From Shewanella sp. Arc9-LZ (GTDB taxonomy: Bacteria; Pseudomonadota; Gammaproteobacteria; Enterobacterales; Shewanellaceae), in contig NZ_CP048031.1 of the NCBI RefSeq assembly GCF_010092445.1, forward strand, positions 186,001 to 250,000: DNA of 64,000 nt. The letters run 5' to 3'. Both the position numbers and the translations under genes were made by a program. The notes beneath the pieces are model-generated. The model did not search any database and was not told the origin of the DNA. It was given only the letters and a program-made list of their open reading frames with translations. Shown here piece after piece: positions 24,306 to 34,266 of this stretch (its first letter is position 1; each line of letters starts with the position of its first letter).

Positions 24306-25457
24306 TTACTTAATGCAGGCATGAAAAATCATTTTTTTGATCAATTCTACCGTTGGCGTTAAGTATTCTAAGCCAATAAATTCATCTGGTTGGTGGGCCT
24401 GGTTAATACTGCCCGGCCCAAGTACTAAAGTTTGGCAACCTAGTTTGTTGATATAAGGTGCTTCAGTTGAATAGTTGACCACTTCTGCTTCGTTGCCAGA
24501 CAATTCTGCAACGAGTTTGGTCCATGGATTATCTGCTTTTCCTGCAAACGATTCAGCGCCTGGGTACAAAGTACTGACACTTATGCTGCCAGGATACTCT
24601 TTACTGATGTCAGATAAGTAGTTCAATACCATTAATTCCAGATCCGCTAACTCCATTCCTGGTAAAGGACGAATATCTAAATGCAAATCACAGCAACCAC
24701 AAATACGGTTTGCGGCATCACCGCCATGAATATGGCCAAAGTTCATGGTTGGGTAGGGTACAGTAAACGCATCTTCGCGATAGTTCTCGCTTAAGTGCTG
24801 CTTTAGCTTCATTAGCTGGCTAATGACTTTATGCATGACTTCAATAGCATTTAAGCCGCGAGCAGGATCAGATGAATGACCACTTCGACCAATTACGCGG
24901 ATCCCTTGGGCTAAATGCCCCTTATGCATATAGACAGGTTTTAAGCTGGTGGGTTCACCAATAACAGCATAATCAGGTGCGATAACTTTTGAGTCGGCAA
25001 ATGCTTTAGCGCCGCTCATGGTGGTTTCTTCATCTGCACTAGCAAAAATAGTCAGCGGACGTTTGAATTGATCAAGTGGCATGTCTTTTAATGCTTCGAG
25101 TACCAACGCAAAAAAGCCTTTCATGTCGCAAGTGCCTAAGCCGTACCAACGATTGTCTTTTTCAACCATCTCAAATGGACTTTGGCTCCAACGGCCTTCG
25201 TCAAAGGGCACAGTATCTGTATGGCCCGCAAGTAAAAGCCCACCACTGCCGCTGCCGATTCTGGCAATCAAGTTCTGTTTATTACGCGAGTCTTCTACCG
25301 TGGGGGTTTCGCATTCAAAACCCAGCTCACTGAACCAATTTTGCAACAAGTTGATAACTGCATGATTACTCATATCGTGTTCTGCTTCGAGTGCACTGAC
25401 TGATGGCGCTGCAATCAGCTGTGTAAAACAACTTTTTAGATCTGGTAGTGTGCTCAT
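24306..25457 (-). CDS. argE: acetylornithine deacetylase
   Basis: A 383-residue M20-family metallohydrolase that removes acetate from N-acetylornithine, the fifth step of the linear arginine pathway. Zinc-site motifs are visible: LLLAGHTDTVPFD and ADEETTMSGAKA. AGGA sits 6 bases before the ATG. It is divergent from argCBFGH with ArgR-like sites 25-60 bases upstream. Confidence 0.95.
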   Translation of the reverse strand: MSTLPDLKSCFTQLIAAPSVSALEAEHDMSNHAVINLLQNWFSELGFECETPTVEDSRNKQNLIARIGSGSGGLLLAGHTDTVPFDEGRWSQSPFEMVEKDNRWYGLGTCDMKGFFALVLEALKDMPLDQFKRPLTIFASADEETTMSGAKAFADSKVIAPDYAVIGEPTSLKPVYMHKGHLAQGIRVIGRSGHSSDPARGLNAIEVMHKVISQLMKLKQHLSENYREDAFTVPYPTMNFGHIHGGDAANRICGCCDLHLDIRPLPGMELADLELMVLNYLSDISKEYPGSISVSTLYPGAESFAGKADNPWTKLVAELSGNEAEVVNYSTEAPYINKLGCQTLVLGPGSINQAHQPDEFIGLEYLTPTVELIKKMIFHACIK

Positions 25458-25481
25458 GGGTTATCCTAAAAAATAATATGT

Positions 25482-25516
25482 AAAATACTTATTCACATAT
25501 ATTGCATAATTAATAT
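25482..25516. promoter_or_regulatory. tandem ARG boxes (ArgR operator)
   Basis: Two imperfect copies of TGAAT-WWWW-ATTCA: AAAATACTTATTCA (25482-25495) and TGCATAATTAATAT (25503-25516). Their centres are 21 bases apart, the one-box-plus-3-bp spacing used by the ArgR hexamer in E. coli. They lie between argE and argC, so arginine-dependent repression of both units is expected. The half-sites are degenerate, and the strength rests on the spacing and context. Confidence 0.65.
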
Positions 25517-25720
25517 TGTGTGATAGTCTAGCAAACAGCATTAACCGACACCATAAATAGAACGATAGAAATGAAAATAAACATGTGCTTTCTTACTGCT
25601 AAAACCACTATATCAATAATCAACGCGAACTTCCTGCGACGATAGTTCAAAATTAGGCGGCCCCCGTCTAAATAGGCTATGCTGACACTTTCTCTCATTA
25701 TTTAACAAGAAAACAAACTT

Positions 25721-26701
25721 ATGAAAAGCATCGCAATTATTGGCGCCAGTGGTTATACCGGTGCACAAATTACCTCGTTAATTAACGCAGACAGCAACTT
25801 CAGCGTTCAAGGGTTGTATGTGTCGGAAAACAGTTTAGATAAAGGCCGTAAATTAGCCGACCTTTACCCTACATATAGTCACATGGCTTATACGCTTTCG
25901 CCGTTATCAGATGACGCTAAAAAGAAAATTGTTGCCGAAGCCGATGCCGTGGTTTTAGCGACTGAGCATTCAGTTAGCCTAGAGCTTGCCGCATGGTTTT
26001 ACCAGCAAGGTTTAGCGGTATTTGACTTAAGCGGTGCATATCGTTTTGCCGATGTGGCGCAATATCCAAAATGGTACGGTTTTGAACATACTCACCCTGA
26101 TGTATTAGCTCAGGCGGTGTATGGCTTAGCAGAGTGGAACAGCGAACAAATTAAACAAACAAGAATGATTGCTGTACCAGGTTGTTATCCTACGGCTTCA
26201 CTTACTGCACTAAAACCGCTTAAACCATTCTTAACTGAAATGTATCCAGTCATTAATGCCGTGAGTGGTGTAACAGGTGCAGGTCGTAAAGCACAGTTAC
26301 ATACCAGTTTCTGCGAAGTTAGCCTTACGCCATACGGTGTATTGGGTCACAGACATCAGCCTGAGATTGCGACACATTTAGGTCAGGAAGTTATTTTTAC
26401 GCCGCATTTAGGTAACTTTAAGCGGGGTATTTTGGCAACCATTACCGTGCAACTAAAACCAGGCACTACAGAAGCCGATGTCGCTAAAGCGTATAGCGTG
26501 TACGACAATGCGCCAATAGTGACAGTAAAGCACAATCAATTCCCTAAAGTTGATGATGTGGTTAACACCCCCAATTGTCATTTAGGTTGGAAGTATGATG
26601 CCAACAGCGGTTATTTAGTGGTCGCCAGTGCGATAGACAATTTAATGAAAGGTGCTGCTAGCCAAGGTCTACAGTGCATTAAAATCCATTTCGGTGTGTA
26701 A
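25721..26701 (+). CDS. argC: N-acetyl-gamma-glutamyl-phosphate reductase
   Basis: A 326-residue protein that reduces N-acetylglutamyl-phosphate to the semialdehyde with NADPH. It has the N-terminal dinucleotide motif GASGYTG and the catalytic cysteine in VPGCYPTAS (C155). First gene of argCBFGH. Only a weak A-rich ribosome site precedes the ATG. Confidence 0.96.
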   Translation: MKSIAIIGASGYTGAQITSLINADSNFSVQGLYVSENSLDKGRKLADLYPTYSHMAYTLSPLSDDAKKKIVAEADAVVLATEHSVSLELAAWFYQQGLAVFDLSGAYRFADVAQYPKWYGFEHTHPDVLAQAVYGLAEWNSEQIKQTRMIAVPGCYPTASLTALKPLKPFLTEMYPVINAVSGVTGAGRKAQLHTSFCEVSLTPYGVLGHRHQPEIATHLGQEVIFTPHLGNFKRGILATITVQLKPGTTEADVAKAYSVYDNAPIVTVKHNQFPKVDDVVNTPNCHLGWKYDANSGYLVVASAIDNLMKGAASQGLQCIKIHFGV

Positions 26702-26731
26702 TTAACTCGCATTAGTGAAGGAATAAAAATA

Positions 26732-27511
26732 ATGGCTACAAAATCAGTATTAGTTTTAAAAGTCGGTGGTGCGTTGCTTCAATGCGAAATGGGCATGGCG
26801 CGTTTAATGGCGGCAGCAGCCGAAATGCTTGCTGCGGGTCAACAAGTCATATTAGTCCATGGCGGTGGTTGTTTGGTTGATGAGCAATTAACCGCTAATG
26901 GCAAAGAAACGGTTAAATTAGACGGTTTACGTGTTACGCCAGAAGATCAAATTCCTATTATTGTTGGCGCGCTAGCAGGTACCTCAAACAAAATTTTACA
27001 AGCAGCTGCAGCTAAAGCTGGCATTGTTAGCGTAGGCATGAGCTTAGGCGACGGCAATGTTGTTACTGCAAAAATCAAAGATGAGCGTTTAGGACTTGTG
27101 GGCGAAGTTGAGCCAAAAGACGCGACCTACTTAAACTTTATTTTAAGCCAGGGCTGGATGCCAATTTGTAGCTCGATTGCCATTTCTAGCCAAGGCGACA
27201 TGTTAAACGTCAACGCAGATCAAGCCGCAACAGCCTTAGCAAAATTAGTTAACGGTACGTTGGTGTTATTGTCAGACGTATCGGGTGTGTTAGATGGTAA
27301 AGGTCAGTTAATACAGAGTTTAAACAAAAGTGAAATTGAACATCTTGTTGCCCAAGGTGTGATTGAAAAAGGCATGAAAGTCAAAGTAGAAGCCGCATTG
27401 GAAGTTGCTCAATGGATGGGTAAACCCGTGCAAGTTGCTTCATGGCGCGATGCCGAACAGTTAAAAACCTTAGTCAAAGGTGGGTCCGTCGGGACTCAAA
27501 TACAACCTTAA
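26732..27511 (+). CDS. argB: acetylglutamate kinase
   Basis: A 259-residue amino-acid kinase fold protein that phosphorylates N-acetylglutamate. It shows VLKVGGALL, the substrate-binding VHGGG loop and the LLSDVSGVLDGKGQ segment. It lacks the extra N-terminal helix of arginine-inhibited forms, which fits the short E. coli-like, arginine-insensitive type. AAGGA precedes the ATG. Confidence 0.95.
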   Translation: MATKSVLVLKVGGALLQCEMGMARLMAAAAEMLAAGQQVILVHGGGCLVDEQLTANGKETVKLDGLRVTPEDQIPIIVGALAGTSNKILQAAAAKAGIVSVGMSLGDGNVVTAKIKDERLGLVGEVEPKDATYLNFILSQGWMPICSSIAISSQGDMLNVNADQAATALAKLVNGTLVLLSDVSGVLDGKGQLIQSLNKSEIEHLVAQGVIEKGMKVKVEAALEVAQWMGKPVQVASWRDAEQLKTLVKGGSVGTQIQP

Positions 27512-27525
27512 TGGAGTAGTAGTAT

Positions 27526-28431
27526 ATGCAGCACCTATTGTCGATAAAAGAGTTAACTCAATCTCAGCTTTTAGCCATCATTGATCTGGCTAAAAAAATT
27601 AAGAATAACCCCGCTGAGTACCGTCGCGCCTTAGATGGTAAAAGCGTTGTGATGCTGTTTGAAAAGCCATCACTGCGCACCCGAGTCAGCTTTGACATTG
27701 GCATTAATAAATTAGGTGGTCACTGCTTATACTTAGACCAACAAAATGGTGCGTTGGGACAACGCGAAACGGTAGCTGATTTTGCGACAAACATTTCATG
27801 CTGGGCCGATGCTATTGTGGCAAGAACATACTCGCACACCACCATAGAACAATTAGCTCAACATGGCAGCGTGCCGGTGATTAATGCTTTGTCTGACTTG
27901 TACCATCCATGCCAAGCGCTAGCTGACTTTTTAACACTATCAGAGCAATTTGATGACGTAAGCCAAGCAAAACTGGCTTATGTTGGCGATGGTAATAACG
28001 TCACCCACTCACTGATTTATGGTGCAGCGATTTTAGGCATGACCATGACAGTGATTTGCCCTGAAGGGGCATTCCCTGATGCACTCATCGTGACAGAAGC
28101 TCAGGCGTTAGCAAAGCAAAATGGTGGCAAGTTAACTCTAAGTGCAGACATTAATGCCATTGAAGGCCATGATGCTATTTACACCGACACTTGGATTTCT
28201 ATGGGTGATGAAACACCGCTTGCTGACATTAAAGCCCGTTTTGCACCATATCAAGTTAATAGTGAGCTAATGGCTCAAGCTGGTGCTAAATTCTTTATGC
28301 ATTGCTTGCCAGCACATCGTGGTGTGGAAGTGACAGATGAAGTGATGGATGGCGAAGGTTCATTGATTTTACATCAAGCAGAAAACCGCATGCATGCGCA
28401 AAATGCAGTATTAGTGACCTTATTAAGTTAG
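27526..28431 (+). CDS. argF: ornithine carbamoyltransferase
   Basis: A 301-residue enzyme making citrulline from ornithine and carbamoyl phosphate. The carbamoyl-phosphate motif SLRTR (EKPSLRTRVSF), HPCQALADF and ornithine-loop HCLPAHRG are all intact. It is 14 bases after argB, with GGAG upstream. Confidence 0.96.
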   Translation: MQHLLSIKELTQSQLLAIIDLAKKIKNNPAEYRRALDGKSVVMLFEKPSLRTRVSFDIGINKLGGHCLYLDQQNGALGQRETVADFATNISCWADAIVARTYSHTTIEQLAQHGSVPVINALSDLYHPCQALADFLTLSEQFDDVSQAKLAYVGDGNNVTHSLIYGAAILGMTMTVICPEGAFPDALIVTEAQALAKQNGGKLTLSADINAIEGHDAIYTDTWISMGDETPLADIKARFAPYQVNSELMAQAGAKFFMHCLPAHRGVEVTDEVMDGEGSLILHQAENRMHAQNAVLVTLLS

Positions 28432-28524
28432 TCACCTTATTTAAGTTATTCAAAAGATTAAGTCAATAGTGCCTCTGGCGTTATTTAAATTGAAAATATA
28501 CGTAATCGATTTTAGGAAATAAAC

Positions 28525-29748
28525 ATGTCTAATGCAGTGAAAAAAAACGGTGTTAAAAAAGTGGTATTGGCATATTCAGGTGGTTTAGACACCTCGGCTA
28601 TTATCCCATGGTTAAAAGAAACTTATGACGACTGTGAAATCATCGCATTTTGTGCCGACGTCGGCCAAGGTGAAGAAGAGCTCGTTGGCTTAACAGAAAA
28701 AGCCTTAGCGTCAGGTGCTTCTGAGTGCCATATCGTCGATCTAAAAGAAGAGTTTGTTGCTGATTATATTTACCCAACTATTGCAACGGGTGCTATTTAC
28801 GAAGGTACATACTTGTTAGGTACGTCAATGGCGCGTCCTATTATTGCTAAAGCGCAAGTAGAAGTCGCCCGTAAAGTCGGCGCTGATGCGGTATGTCATG
28901 GCTGTACTGGTAAAGGTAACGACCAAGTTCGTTTTGAAGGTTGTTTTGCTGCATTAGCACCAGACTTAAAAGTGATTGCGCCTTGGCGTGAGTGGGAAAT
29001 GCGTAGCCGTGAAGACTTATTGGCTTACCTTGCAGAGCGTGATATCAAAACCAGTGCTTCAGCGACCAAAATTTATAGCCGTGATGCCAACGCATGGCAC
29101 ATTTCGCACGAAGGTGGCGAGTTAGAAGATCCATGGAACGAGCCATCAAAAGGCGTGTGGACATTAACAGTAGCACCAGAAGATGCACCAAATGAGCCTG
29201 AATATGTCTCGTTAGCGGTTAAGCATGGTCGTGTGACTCATGTAAATGACGAAGCATTATCGCCATATGCTGCACTCATGAAGCTAAACGACATTGCTGG
29301 CAAACACGGTGTAGGTCGTATCGATATTACCGAAAACCGTTTAGTGGGCATGAAGTCTCGTGGTTGTTATGAAACACCAGGCGGCACCGTAATGTTTGCT
29401 GGTCTGCGTGCCATTGAAGAATTAGTTTTAGACAAAACTAGCCGTACGTGGCGCGAGCAAATTGCTGGGCAAATGTCGCACCTAGTGTACGACGGTCGTT
29501 GGTTTACCCCTTTATGTAAATCACTTATCGCAGCGTCAGAATCATTAGCAGAATCGGTTAATGGTGATGTAGTGATTAAGCTGTATAAAGGCCAAGCGAC
29601 AGCCGTTAAAAAACGTTCGCCAAACAGCTTGTATTCAGAAGCTTTCGCAACGTTTGGCGAAGATGACGTATACGATCAAAAACACGCTGAAGGCTTTATC
29701 CGTTTATATTCTTTAGCGAGCCGTATTCGCGCGCTAAACACTAAATAG
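28525..29748 (+). CDS. argG: argininosuccinate synthase
   Basis: A 407-residue enzyme condensing citrulline and aspartate with ATP. P-loop AYSGGLDTS, the [15 protein letters not shown] motif and the [13 protein letters not shown] segment identify it. AGGA lies upstream of the ATG, 93 bases after argF; a hairpin follows before argH. Confidence 0.97.
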   Translation: MSNAVKKNGVKKVVLAYSGGLDTSAIIPWLKETYDDCEIIAFCADVGQGEEELVGLTEKALASGASECHIVDLKEEFVADYIYPTIATGAIYEGTYLLGTSMARPIIAKAQVEVARKVGADAVCHGCTGKGNDQVRFEGCFAALAPDLKVIAPWREWEMRSREDLLAYLAERDIKTSASATKIYSRDANAWHISHEGGELEDPWNEPSKGVWTLTVAPEDAPNEPEYVSLAVKHGRVTHVNDEALSPYAALMKLNDIAGKHGVGRIDITENRLVGMKSRGCYETPGGTVMFAGLRAIEELVLDKTSRTWREQIAGQMSHLVYDGRWFTPLCKSLIAASESLAESVNGDVVIKLYKGQATAVKKRSPNSLYSEAFATFGEDDVYDQKHAEGFIRLYSLASRIRALNTK

Positions 29749-29766
29749 ATTTTACGCCAACGATAT

Positions 29767-29788
29767 AAAGGCGCTGCAAAGCGCCTTT
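29767..29788 (+). terminator. hairpin between argG and argH
   Basis: AAAGGCGCT (29767-29775) pairs perfectly with AGCGCCTTT (29780-29788) around a GCAA (GNRA) tetraloop, followed by the short T-rich stretch TTTCTTAT. It may end part of the argCBFG transcripts or protect their 3' end; a TATAAT at 29791 could start argH separately. Partial termination is inferred. Confidence 0.6.
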
Positions 29789-29901
29789 CTTATAATGACT
29801 TTTGGCAAACAGAGAGTCATTACAAGAAAGAGAATAAGACTTACAGCTATATTATTAAACACCCAGTTCTTAAAACAGTTTTCAAAACAGAGGATACCGA
29901 C

Positions 29902-31266
29902 ATGGCGTTATGGGGCGGAAGATTTCAGGGCGAAACCAGTGCACTTTTCAAGTTGTTTAATGACTCACTGCCAGTGGATTACCGCTTATTTGAACAAGAC
30001 GTTGTCGGCTCTATTGCATGGGCAGATGCCATTGCTAGCGTCGGTATTATTACTGCAAAAGAATGTATCGATTTAAAAGCAGCGTTAAATGAGCTGCTGG
30101 TGGAAGTGGGTAACGATCCGCAAGCGATTATCAGCAACGGCGCCGAAGATATACACAGCTTTGTTGAACAAAAGCTGATTGCCAAAGTAGGCGATTTAGG
30201 CAAAAAACTCCACACGGGCCGTTCGCGTAACGACCAAGTCGCCACAGATTTAAAGCTGTGGTGCAAAAAAGAAGGTGCAGCATTACTCGCACGTTTAGGT
30301 ACATTGCATGCAGAGTTAATTGCATTAGCCGAGCGTGAAGTCGATGCGGTTATGCCGGGTTACACCCATTTACAACGTGCACAGCCAGTTACTTTTGGTC
30401 ACTGGGCGCTGGCTTATGTTGAAATGTATGAGCGTGATATTAGCCGCCTACAAGATGCATTAAGCCGTGCCGATTCATGTCCATTAGGTTCTGGCGCACT
30501 AGCCGGTACCGCTTATCCGATTGATCGCCACGCGTTAGCGGCAGCGTTAAACTTTGCTCGCCCAACCTTAAACAGCTTAGACAGTGTGTCGGATCGCGAT
30601 CACGTGGTTGAATTATGCAGCGCCGCGTCAATCAGTATGATGCATTTAAGCCGCATGGCTGAAGACCTAATTTTCTTCAACTCTGGCGAAGCTAATTTTA
30701 TCTCATTAGCCGATGAAGTCACTTCTGGCTCATCACTGATGCCACAAAAGAAAAACCCCGATGCCTTAGAGCTTATTCGTGGTAAAACCGGCCGTGTATA
30801 TGGCAGCTTAATGGGTATTTTAACGACCATGAAAGCCTTGCCATTGGCGTACAACAAAGACATGCAAGAAGATAAAGAAGGCTTATTCGACGTAGTCGAC
30901 AGTTGGGCTATTTGCCTAGACATGGCAGCATTAGTATTGTCGGGCTTAAAAGTGAATCGTCCACAAGCTTTGGTCGCGGCGCAACAAGGTTATGCTAATG
31001 CCACTGAACTTGCGGATTATCTTGTGGCTAAAGGTATGCCGTTCCGTGAAGCACACCATGTAGTGGGTGAGGTGGTGGTATTTGCCATTGGTGAGCAAAA
31101 GCCGATTGAAGACTTAAGCGTGGCTGAGCTACAGAAATTTGCCAACGTGATTAGCGATGATGTGTATCCAAACCTTACGATTGAAGCGTGTTTAGAAAAA
31201 CGTGATGTATTAGGTGGCACCGCTATCAATCAAGTGCAAGCAGCCATAGCAGCTAAAAAAGCATAG
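29902..31266 (+). CDS. argH: argininosuccinate lyase
   Basis: A 454-residue enzyme splitting argininosuccinate into arginine and fumarate. It has the fumarase/aspartase superfamily signature [12 protein letters not shown] and [13 protein letters not shown]. The protein ends at AAIAAKKA with no acetyltransferase extension, unlike the argH(A) fusion of Vibrio and Moritella, so ArgA must be encoded elsewhere. GAGGA precedes the ATG; a strong terminator follows. Confidence 0.97.
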   Translation: MALWGGRFQGETSALFKLFNDSLPVDYRLFEQDVVGSIAWADAIASVGIITAKECIDLKAALNELLVEVGNDPQAIISNGAEDIHSFVEQKLIAKVGDLGKKLHTGRSRNDQVATDLKLWCKKEGAALLARLGTLHAELIALAEREVDAVMPGYTHLQRAQPVTFGHWALAYVEMYERDISRLQDALSRADSCPLGSGALAGTAYPIDRHALAAALNFARPTLNSLDSVSDRDHVVELCSAASISMMHLSRMAEDLIFFNSGEANFISLADEVTSGSSLMPQKKNPDALELIRGKTGRVYGSLMGILTTMKALPLAYNKDMQEDKEGLFDVVDSWAICLDMAALVLSGLKVNRPQALVAAQQGYANATELADYLVAKGMPFREAHHVVGEVVVFAIGEQKPIEDLSVAELQKFANVISDDVYPNLTIEACLEKRDVLGGTAINQVQAAIAAKKA

Positions 31267-31325
31267 CTATAAAAGCATAACGATAAGTACTTATTTCGAT
31301 AGCATCGAGGTAGATATTAGTAACC

Positions 31326-31361
31326 AAGCCCTGTTGATATTCATCGGCGGGGCTTTTTTTT
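31326..31361 (+). terminator. terminator of argCBFGH
   Basis: AAGCCCTG (31326-31333) pairs with CGGGGCTT (31348-31355), one G-T pair included, followed by eight T. Confidence 0.85.
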
Positions 31362-31877
31362 CGCCACCATAAACCATAGCTAGAACACACTATAGAGCAG
31401 TCATTTATTTAACCATGCTGCGTATGGAAAGGTTGTTGTCGTTTGTATCGCTTCTTATGTATTCAATTTAGGATCAATGCACATCACGCTATCACCACTC
31501 TAGCTATAGATTTTACTCATCGATATCACTCATTGATATCACTCATAAGATAGCCACGCCAACATTCGGTTAAATTTTTTTACAAGTTTGAGTAATTACT
31601 TAAAACATCTGTGTCAAATACCATAACGTCCCATTTGAGTTGTTATTGCCTACCGCTAAATATCGGAATACTAGTCGGTTTAAATTGTTATCTGTTAATT
31701 CAAACACTCGGTCTATTTTGACAATAAATAGGCCGAATTTTTGTGGTTGCATTGTTTTGATTCTGCTCTATGTTGATGTTGGAGTTGTAATAAGAAATCC
31801 AATATGAGTAACAAAATAATAAAGTTCTGTTAACAGTGCTGTTGGCGCTGCAGCAGATAAAATAAGAGGACAACCCA
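31362..31877 (+). other. AT-rich gap with a 13-bp tandem repeat
   Basis: About 515 bases without a gene before the lipase gene. It holds a short tandem repeat at 31515-31550: ACTCATCGATATC, ACTCATTGATATC, then a partial ACTCATAAGA. A TTGACA at about 31720 has no good -10 at the right distance, so I do not call a promoter. Confidence 0.5.
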
Positions 31878-32927
31878 ATGACAAAATCGATACTTTTACT
31901 GTTGGCAGGCTTATTAACTGGCGCAGCTCAAGCAGCGGTTGGTAGCTACCCAGTAGTGTTAGTGCATGGCTTTCAACCGGATAATTTACAAAGTAAGCCG
32001 ACAGGTACACAGGTAACTGACAATGGTTCAGAGTACTGGGCGCAATATTGGCGTGATCGCGCTGATGCACGCATTGATTGGCCATCGCAAGAGCGTATTG
32101 CCAATAAAATAACCAGTCTATATGTGTGGCCTAAATTGCAACAGTTGTCGCGTGAGGGGACATGTACCAGCGGTTGTGTATTTGTGACCCATTCTACTGG
32201 CGATTTAGTGATGCGCTATATTATTGATAACCAAGCGCTATGGTTGCAAAACGCAGGTTTAAAGCCGCTTAATATAGTCGCTACATTTGACTTTTCTGGC
32301 GCGGGTGGTGGGGTTGAATTGGCTGATTTGGCGGTTAATGTCGCCAGTGGTTCAGGTTTGATAGATGCAACATTAAAACTAGCTGTCTCGTTATGGTTAG
32401 GAGAACTGCCATCGTCATCCAATATTGGGGTATTGAATGATTTACGCGTAAATACTGCACGCCAATTGGCAGCGTTTCCCGAAAGCCGAGTGCCACGTTT
32501 ACGTTTTGCTGGGGCAGGCTCTGACTTTCTCGGCGTGACAGGGGCATTTTTACCCGGCGAAGATGATGGCGTTGTTGCCAGCCATTCTAGTTGTGGTGCT
32601 GCGGCCGTTGGCAGTTACAACAGTTGTTCGCGCAGTGTAGCATTTGATGGCAAGCTCACCTCGACTAATGGCCCGAGCGGATTTATGCCTTATCACTATC
32701 CAATGTTGATGAGTGAAGGTTATAGCCATGGTGACACTATTTTAAATGGCGCTAAAGATGAAGTAACTTCTGCTAATAGTCGTGCCAATTATCTCAATGG
32801 CGATAACTTACAATTCAGCACCTATGATGAAAAACGTGGCTGGTGGATATTTAGTTCACGTTATAGAGTGGTTAATCATTCGAATAAAACCAGCATGTCA
32901 GCACTTGTGTATCAGGCTGCTAACTAA
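31878..32927 (+). CDS. secreted lipase/esterase-like alpha/beta hydrolase
   Basis: A 349-residue protein with a cleavable signal peptide ending AQA (about residue 19). The core reads as a bacterial lipase: oxyanion region YPVVLVHGFQPDN and nucleophile elbow VTHSTGDL (S106), where the first Gly of GxSxG is Thr. Cysteines come in close pairs (C96/C100; SSCG and NSCS near the end), which suggests disulphides in an exported protein. A DDGVVASHSS segment and a later SHGD are candidates for catalytic acid and histidine. Only 6 bases separate its stop from the next gene. Substrate unknown. Confidence 0.72.
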   Translation: MTKSILLLLAGLLTGAAQAAVGSYPVVLVHGFQPDNLQSKPTGTQVTDNGSEYWAQYWRDRADARIDWPSQERIANKITSLYVWPKLQQLSREGTCTSGCVFVTHSTGDLVMRYIIDNQALWLQNAGLKPLNIVATFDFSGAGGGVELADLAVNVASGSGLIDATLKLAVSLWLGELPSSSNIGVLNDLRVNTARQLAAFPESRVPRLRFAGAGSDFLGVTGAFLPGEDDGVVASHSSCGAAAVGSYNSCSRSVAFDGKLTSTNGPSGFMPYHYPMLMSEGYSHGDTILNGAKDEVTSANSRANYLNGDNLQFSTYDEKRGWWIFSSRYRVVNHSNKTSMSALVYQAAN

Positions 32928-32933
32928 GCGTAT

Positions 32934-33989
32934 ATGAAATATAAAAAAATCATTATAACAATATCCCTACTCGCTACGGCAGTAGGGTTTTGGGTTTACA
33001 CTTCTGAGTCGGCACTTGAGCCACCTCAGAGTGCGGCCGTTATCGAGCAAGATGATACCGCGCCAACCAAACTGAAAGTAGTAAAACACATGCAAACTAA
33101 AACGATGACCGTGGTTGAAAAGCTTCCACAGCCGATCAGTGATAGTTTTCAGCTTATGGCAGAGGCTTATGCTAGCGAACTTGAGTTGCCATCTTACTCA
33201 ATGCCTTTATCGGTTGATGATACGCACTTACTTAACCCCAATGCTTACATTCCTCAGCCGGTGCAGCTCCAAGATGGAGCCAGTGCCAGCATAGTGTTGC
33301 CTAAGTATCGTTTTAGTTTTCCTGAACCAGTGGTTATTAATCTCGACGTTAATGGCTTGCTTGTTGCTGGGGCAAGTGCAGCATTACGTAGTGAGCTTAT
33401 AAGTGGATCGGAGCCATTCATTAGCGGAACCATGCTAGGTGCCGATGGAAAATGGGCGATACAACTGAATGCTGAAGACGATTGGAATGGTCCAATGGAG
33501 GTCAGTGTTACCTTTAGCGCTAAGGGCAAAAAACAAACGTTAAAAACAGGCATAGAATATAGTCATCCTACGGCAACAATAACCGGAGTGGAGGATATCC
33601 GCGCTGAAGGCAGTGATATGTTGATACCAGTTAAATTGGATGTTGAGCAAGCGGGTTATTATCGTTTACGGGCCAATCTATATACAGCAGATAAGCAGCC
33701 GATTGCCTTGCTAACGGGTTCAGACAAGCTGACTGAAGGCTCTGTGGTGCTGGATCTTAAAGCCTATAAAGGGGTGTTAGCGCAATATAAAGGCCCTTAT
33801 GTTCTGAGTACATTTGTATTGGAGCGCCGCCCTGCAGTACCCGGTGAGTTAACTCAGTACGGCCACAGTGAGGAACCTGCCTACCAGTTAGGTGATTTTG
33901 CGGTTGAGTCGTTATCTGATGAGCCATGGCAACCCGATGAGCAAGAAATGCAGCGACTTGAGTTTTTGCAAAAAATGGCAACAGACTAG
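32934..33989 (+). CDS. membrane-anchored or exported Ig-like protein (DUF4785-like)
   Basis: 351 residues. It starts with KYKKIIITISLLATAVGF, a signal anchor, then a Pro/Thr-rich linker (about 25-75), then beta-rich segments that look like Ig-like domains (about 100-205 and 210-300), and an acidic C-terminus (SDEPWQPDEQEMQRLEF). The C-terminal half resembles DUF4785-type domains. It lies 6 bases after the lipase-like gene and shares its terminator. It occupies the place of a lipase foldase but does not read as the helical Lif family. Function unknown. Confidence 0.6.
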   Translation: MKYKKIIITISLLATAVGFWVYTSESALEPPQSAAVIEQDDTAPTKLKVVKHMQTKTMTVVEKLPQPISDSFQLMAEAYASELELPSYSMPLSVDDTHLLNPNAYIPQPVQLQDGASASIVLPKYRFSFPEPVVINLDVNGLLVAGASAALRSELISGSEPFISGTMLGADGKWAIQLNAEDDWNGPMEVSVTFSAKGKKQTLKTGIEYSHPTATITGVEDIRAEGSDMLIPVKLDVEQAGYYRLRANLYTADKQPIALLTGSDKLTEGSVVLDLKAYKGVLAQYKGPYVLSTFVLERRPAVPGELTQYGHSEEPAYQLGDFAVESLSDEPWQPDEQEMQRLEFLQKMATD

Positions 33990-34017
33990 GGGGTAATCAT
34001 TGTTGCTTACATTATCT

Positions 34018-34052
34018 AAAGCCCGCGTTAGCCAATAACGTGGGCTTTTTTA
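34018..34052 (+). terminator. terminator of the lipase operon
   Basis: AAAGCCCGCGTTA (34018-34030) pairs with TAACGTGGGCTTT (34035-34047), one G-T pair, then a T run. Confidence 0.9.
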
Positions 34053-34266
34053 TGCATAAATAACCTCAAAGTTGCCATGATTACTGCATTAATTCGTGCA
34101 AATAAGTAATGGAGGCAATGACTATAAAATAGATAATCTGCTTAGTTTCTTAGTTGTTGCAACAGTTTCAATGTATTTTTTGTAATCAGTTCTATACTAA
34201 AAATAGGTTCATTGTTTATTTAAGTAAAGACACTTTGATGATAATAAATTGAAATTGGGAGCAGAT

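Noticed and set aside
31515..31550. 13-bp tandem repeat considered as a CRISPR or plasmid iteron
   Set aside because: Only two and a half copies, no spacers, no cas or rep genes.
32934..33989. Lipase-specific foldase (Lif/LipB)
   Set aside because: Position, length and anchor fit, but the body is beta-rich and I see no foldase motif, so I call it only an Ig-like partner.
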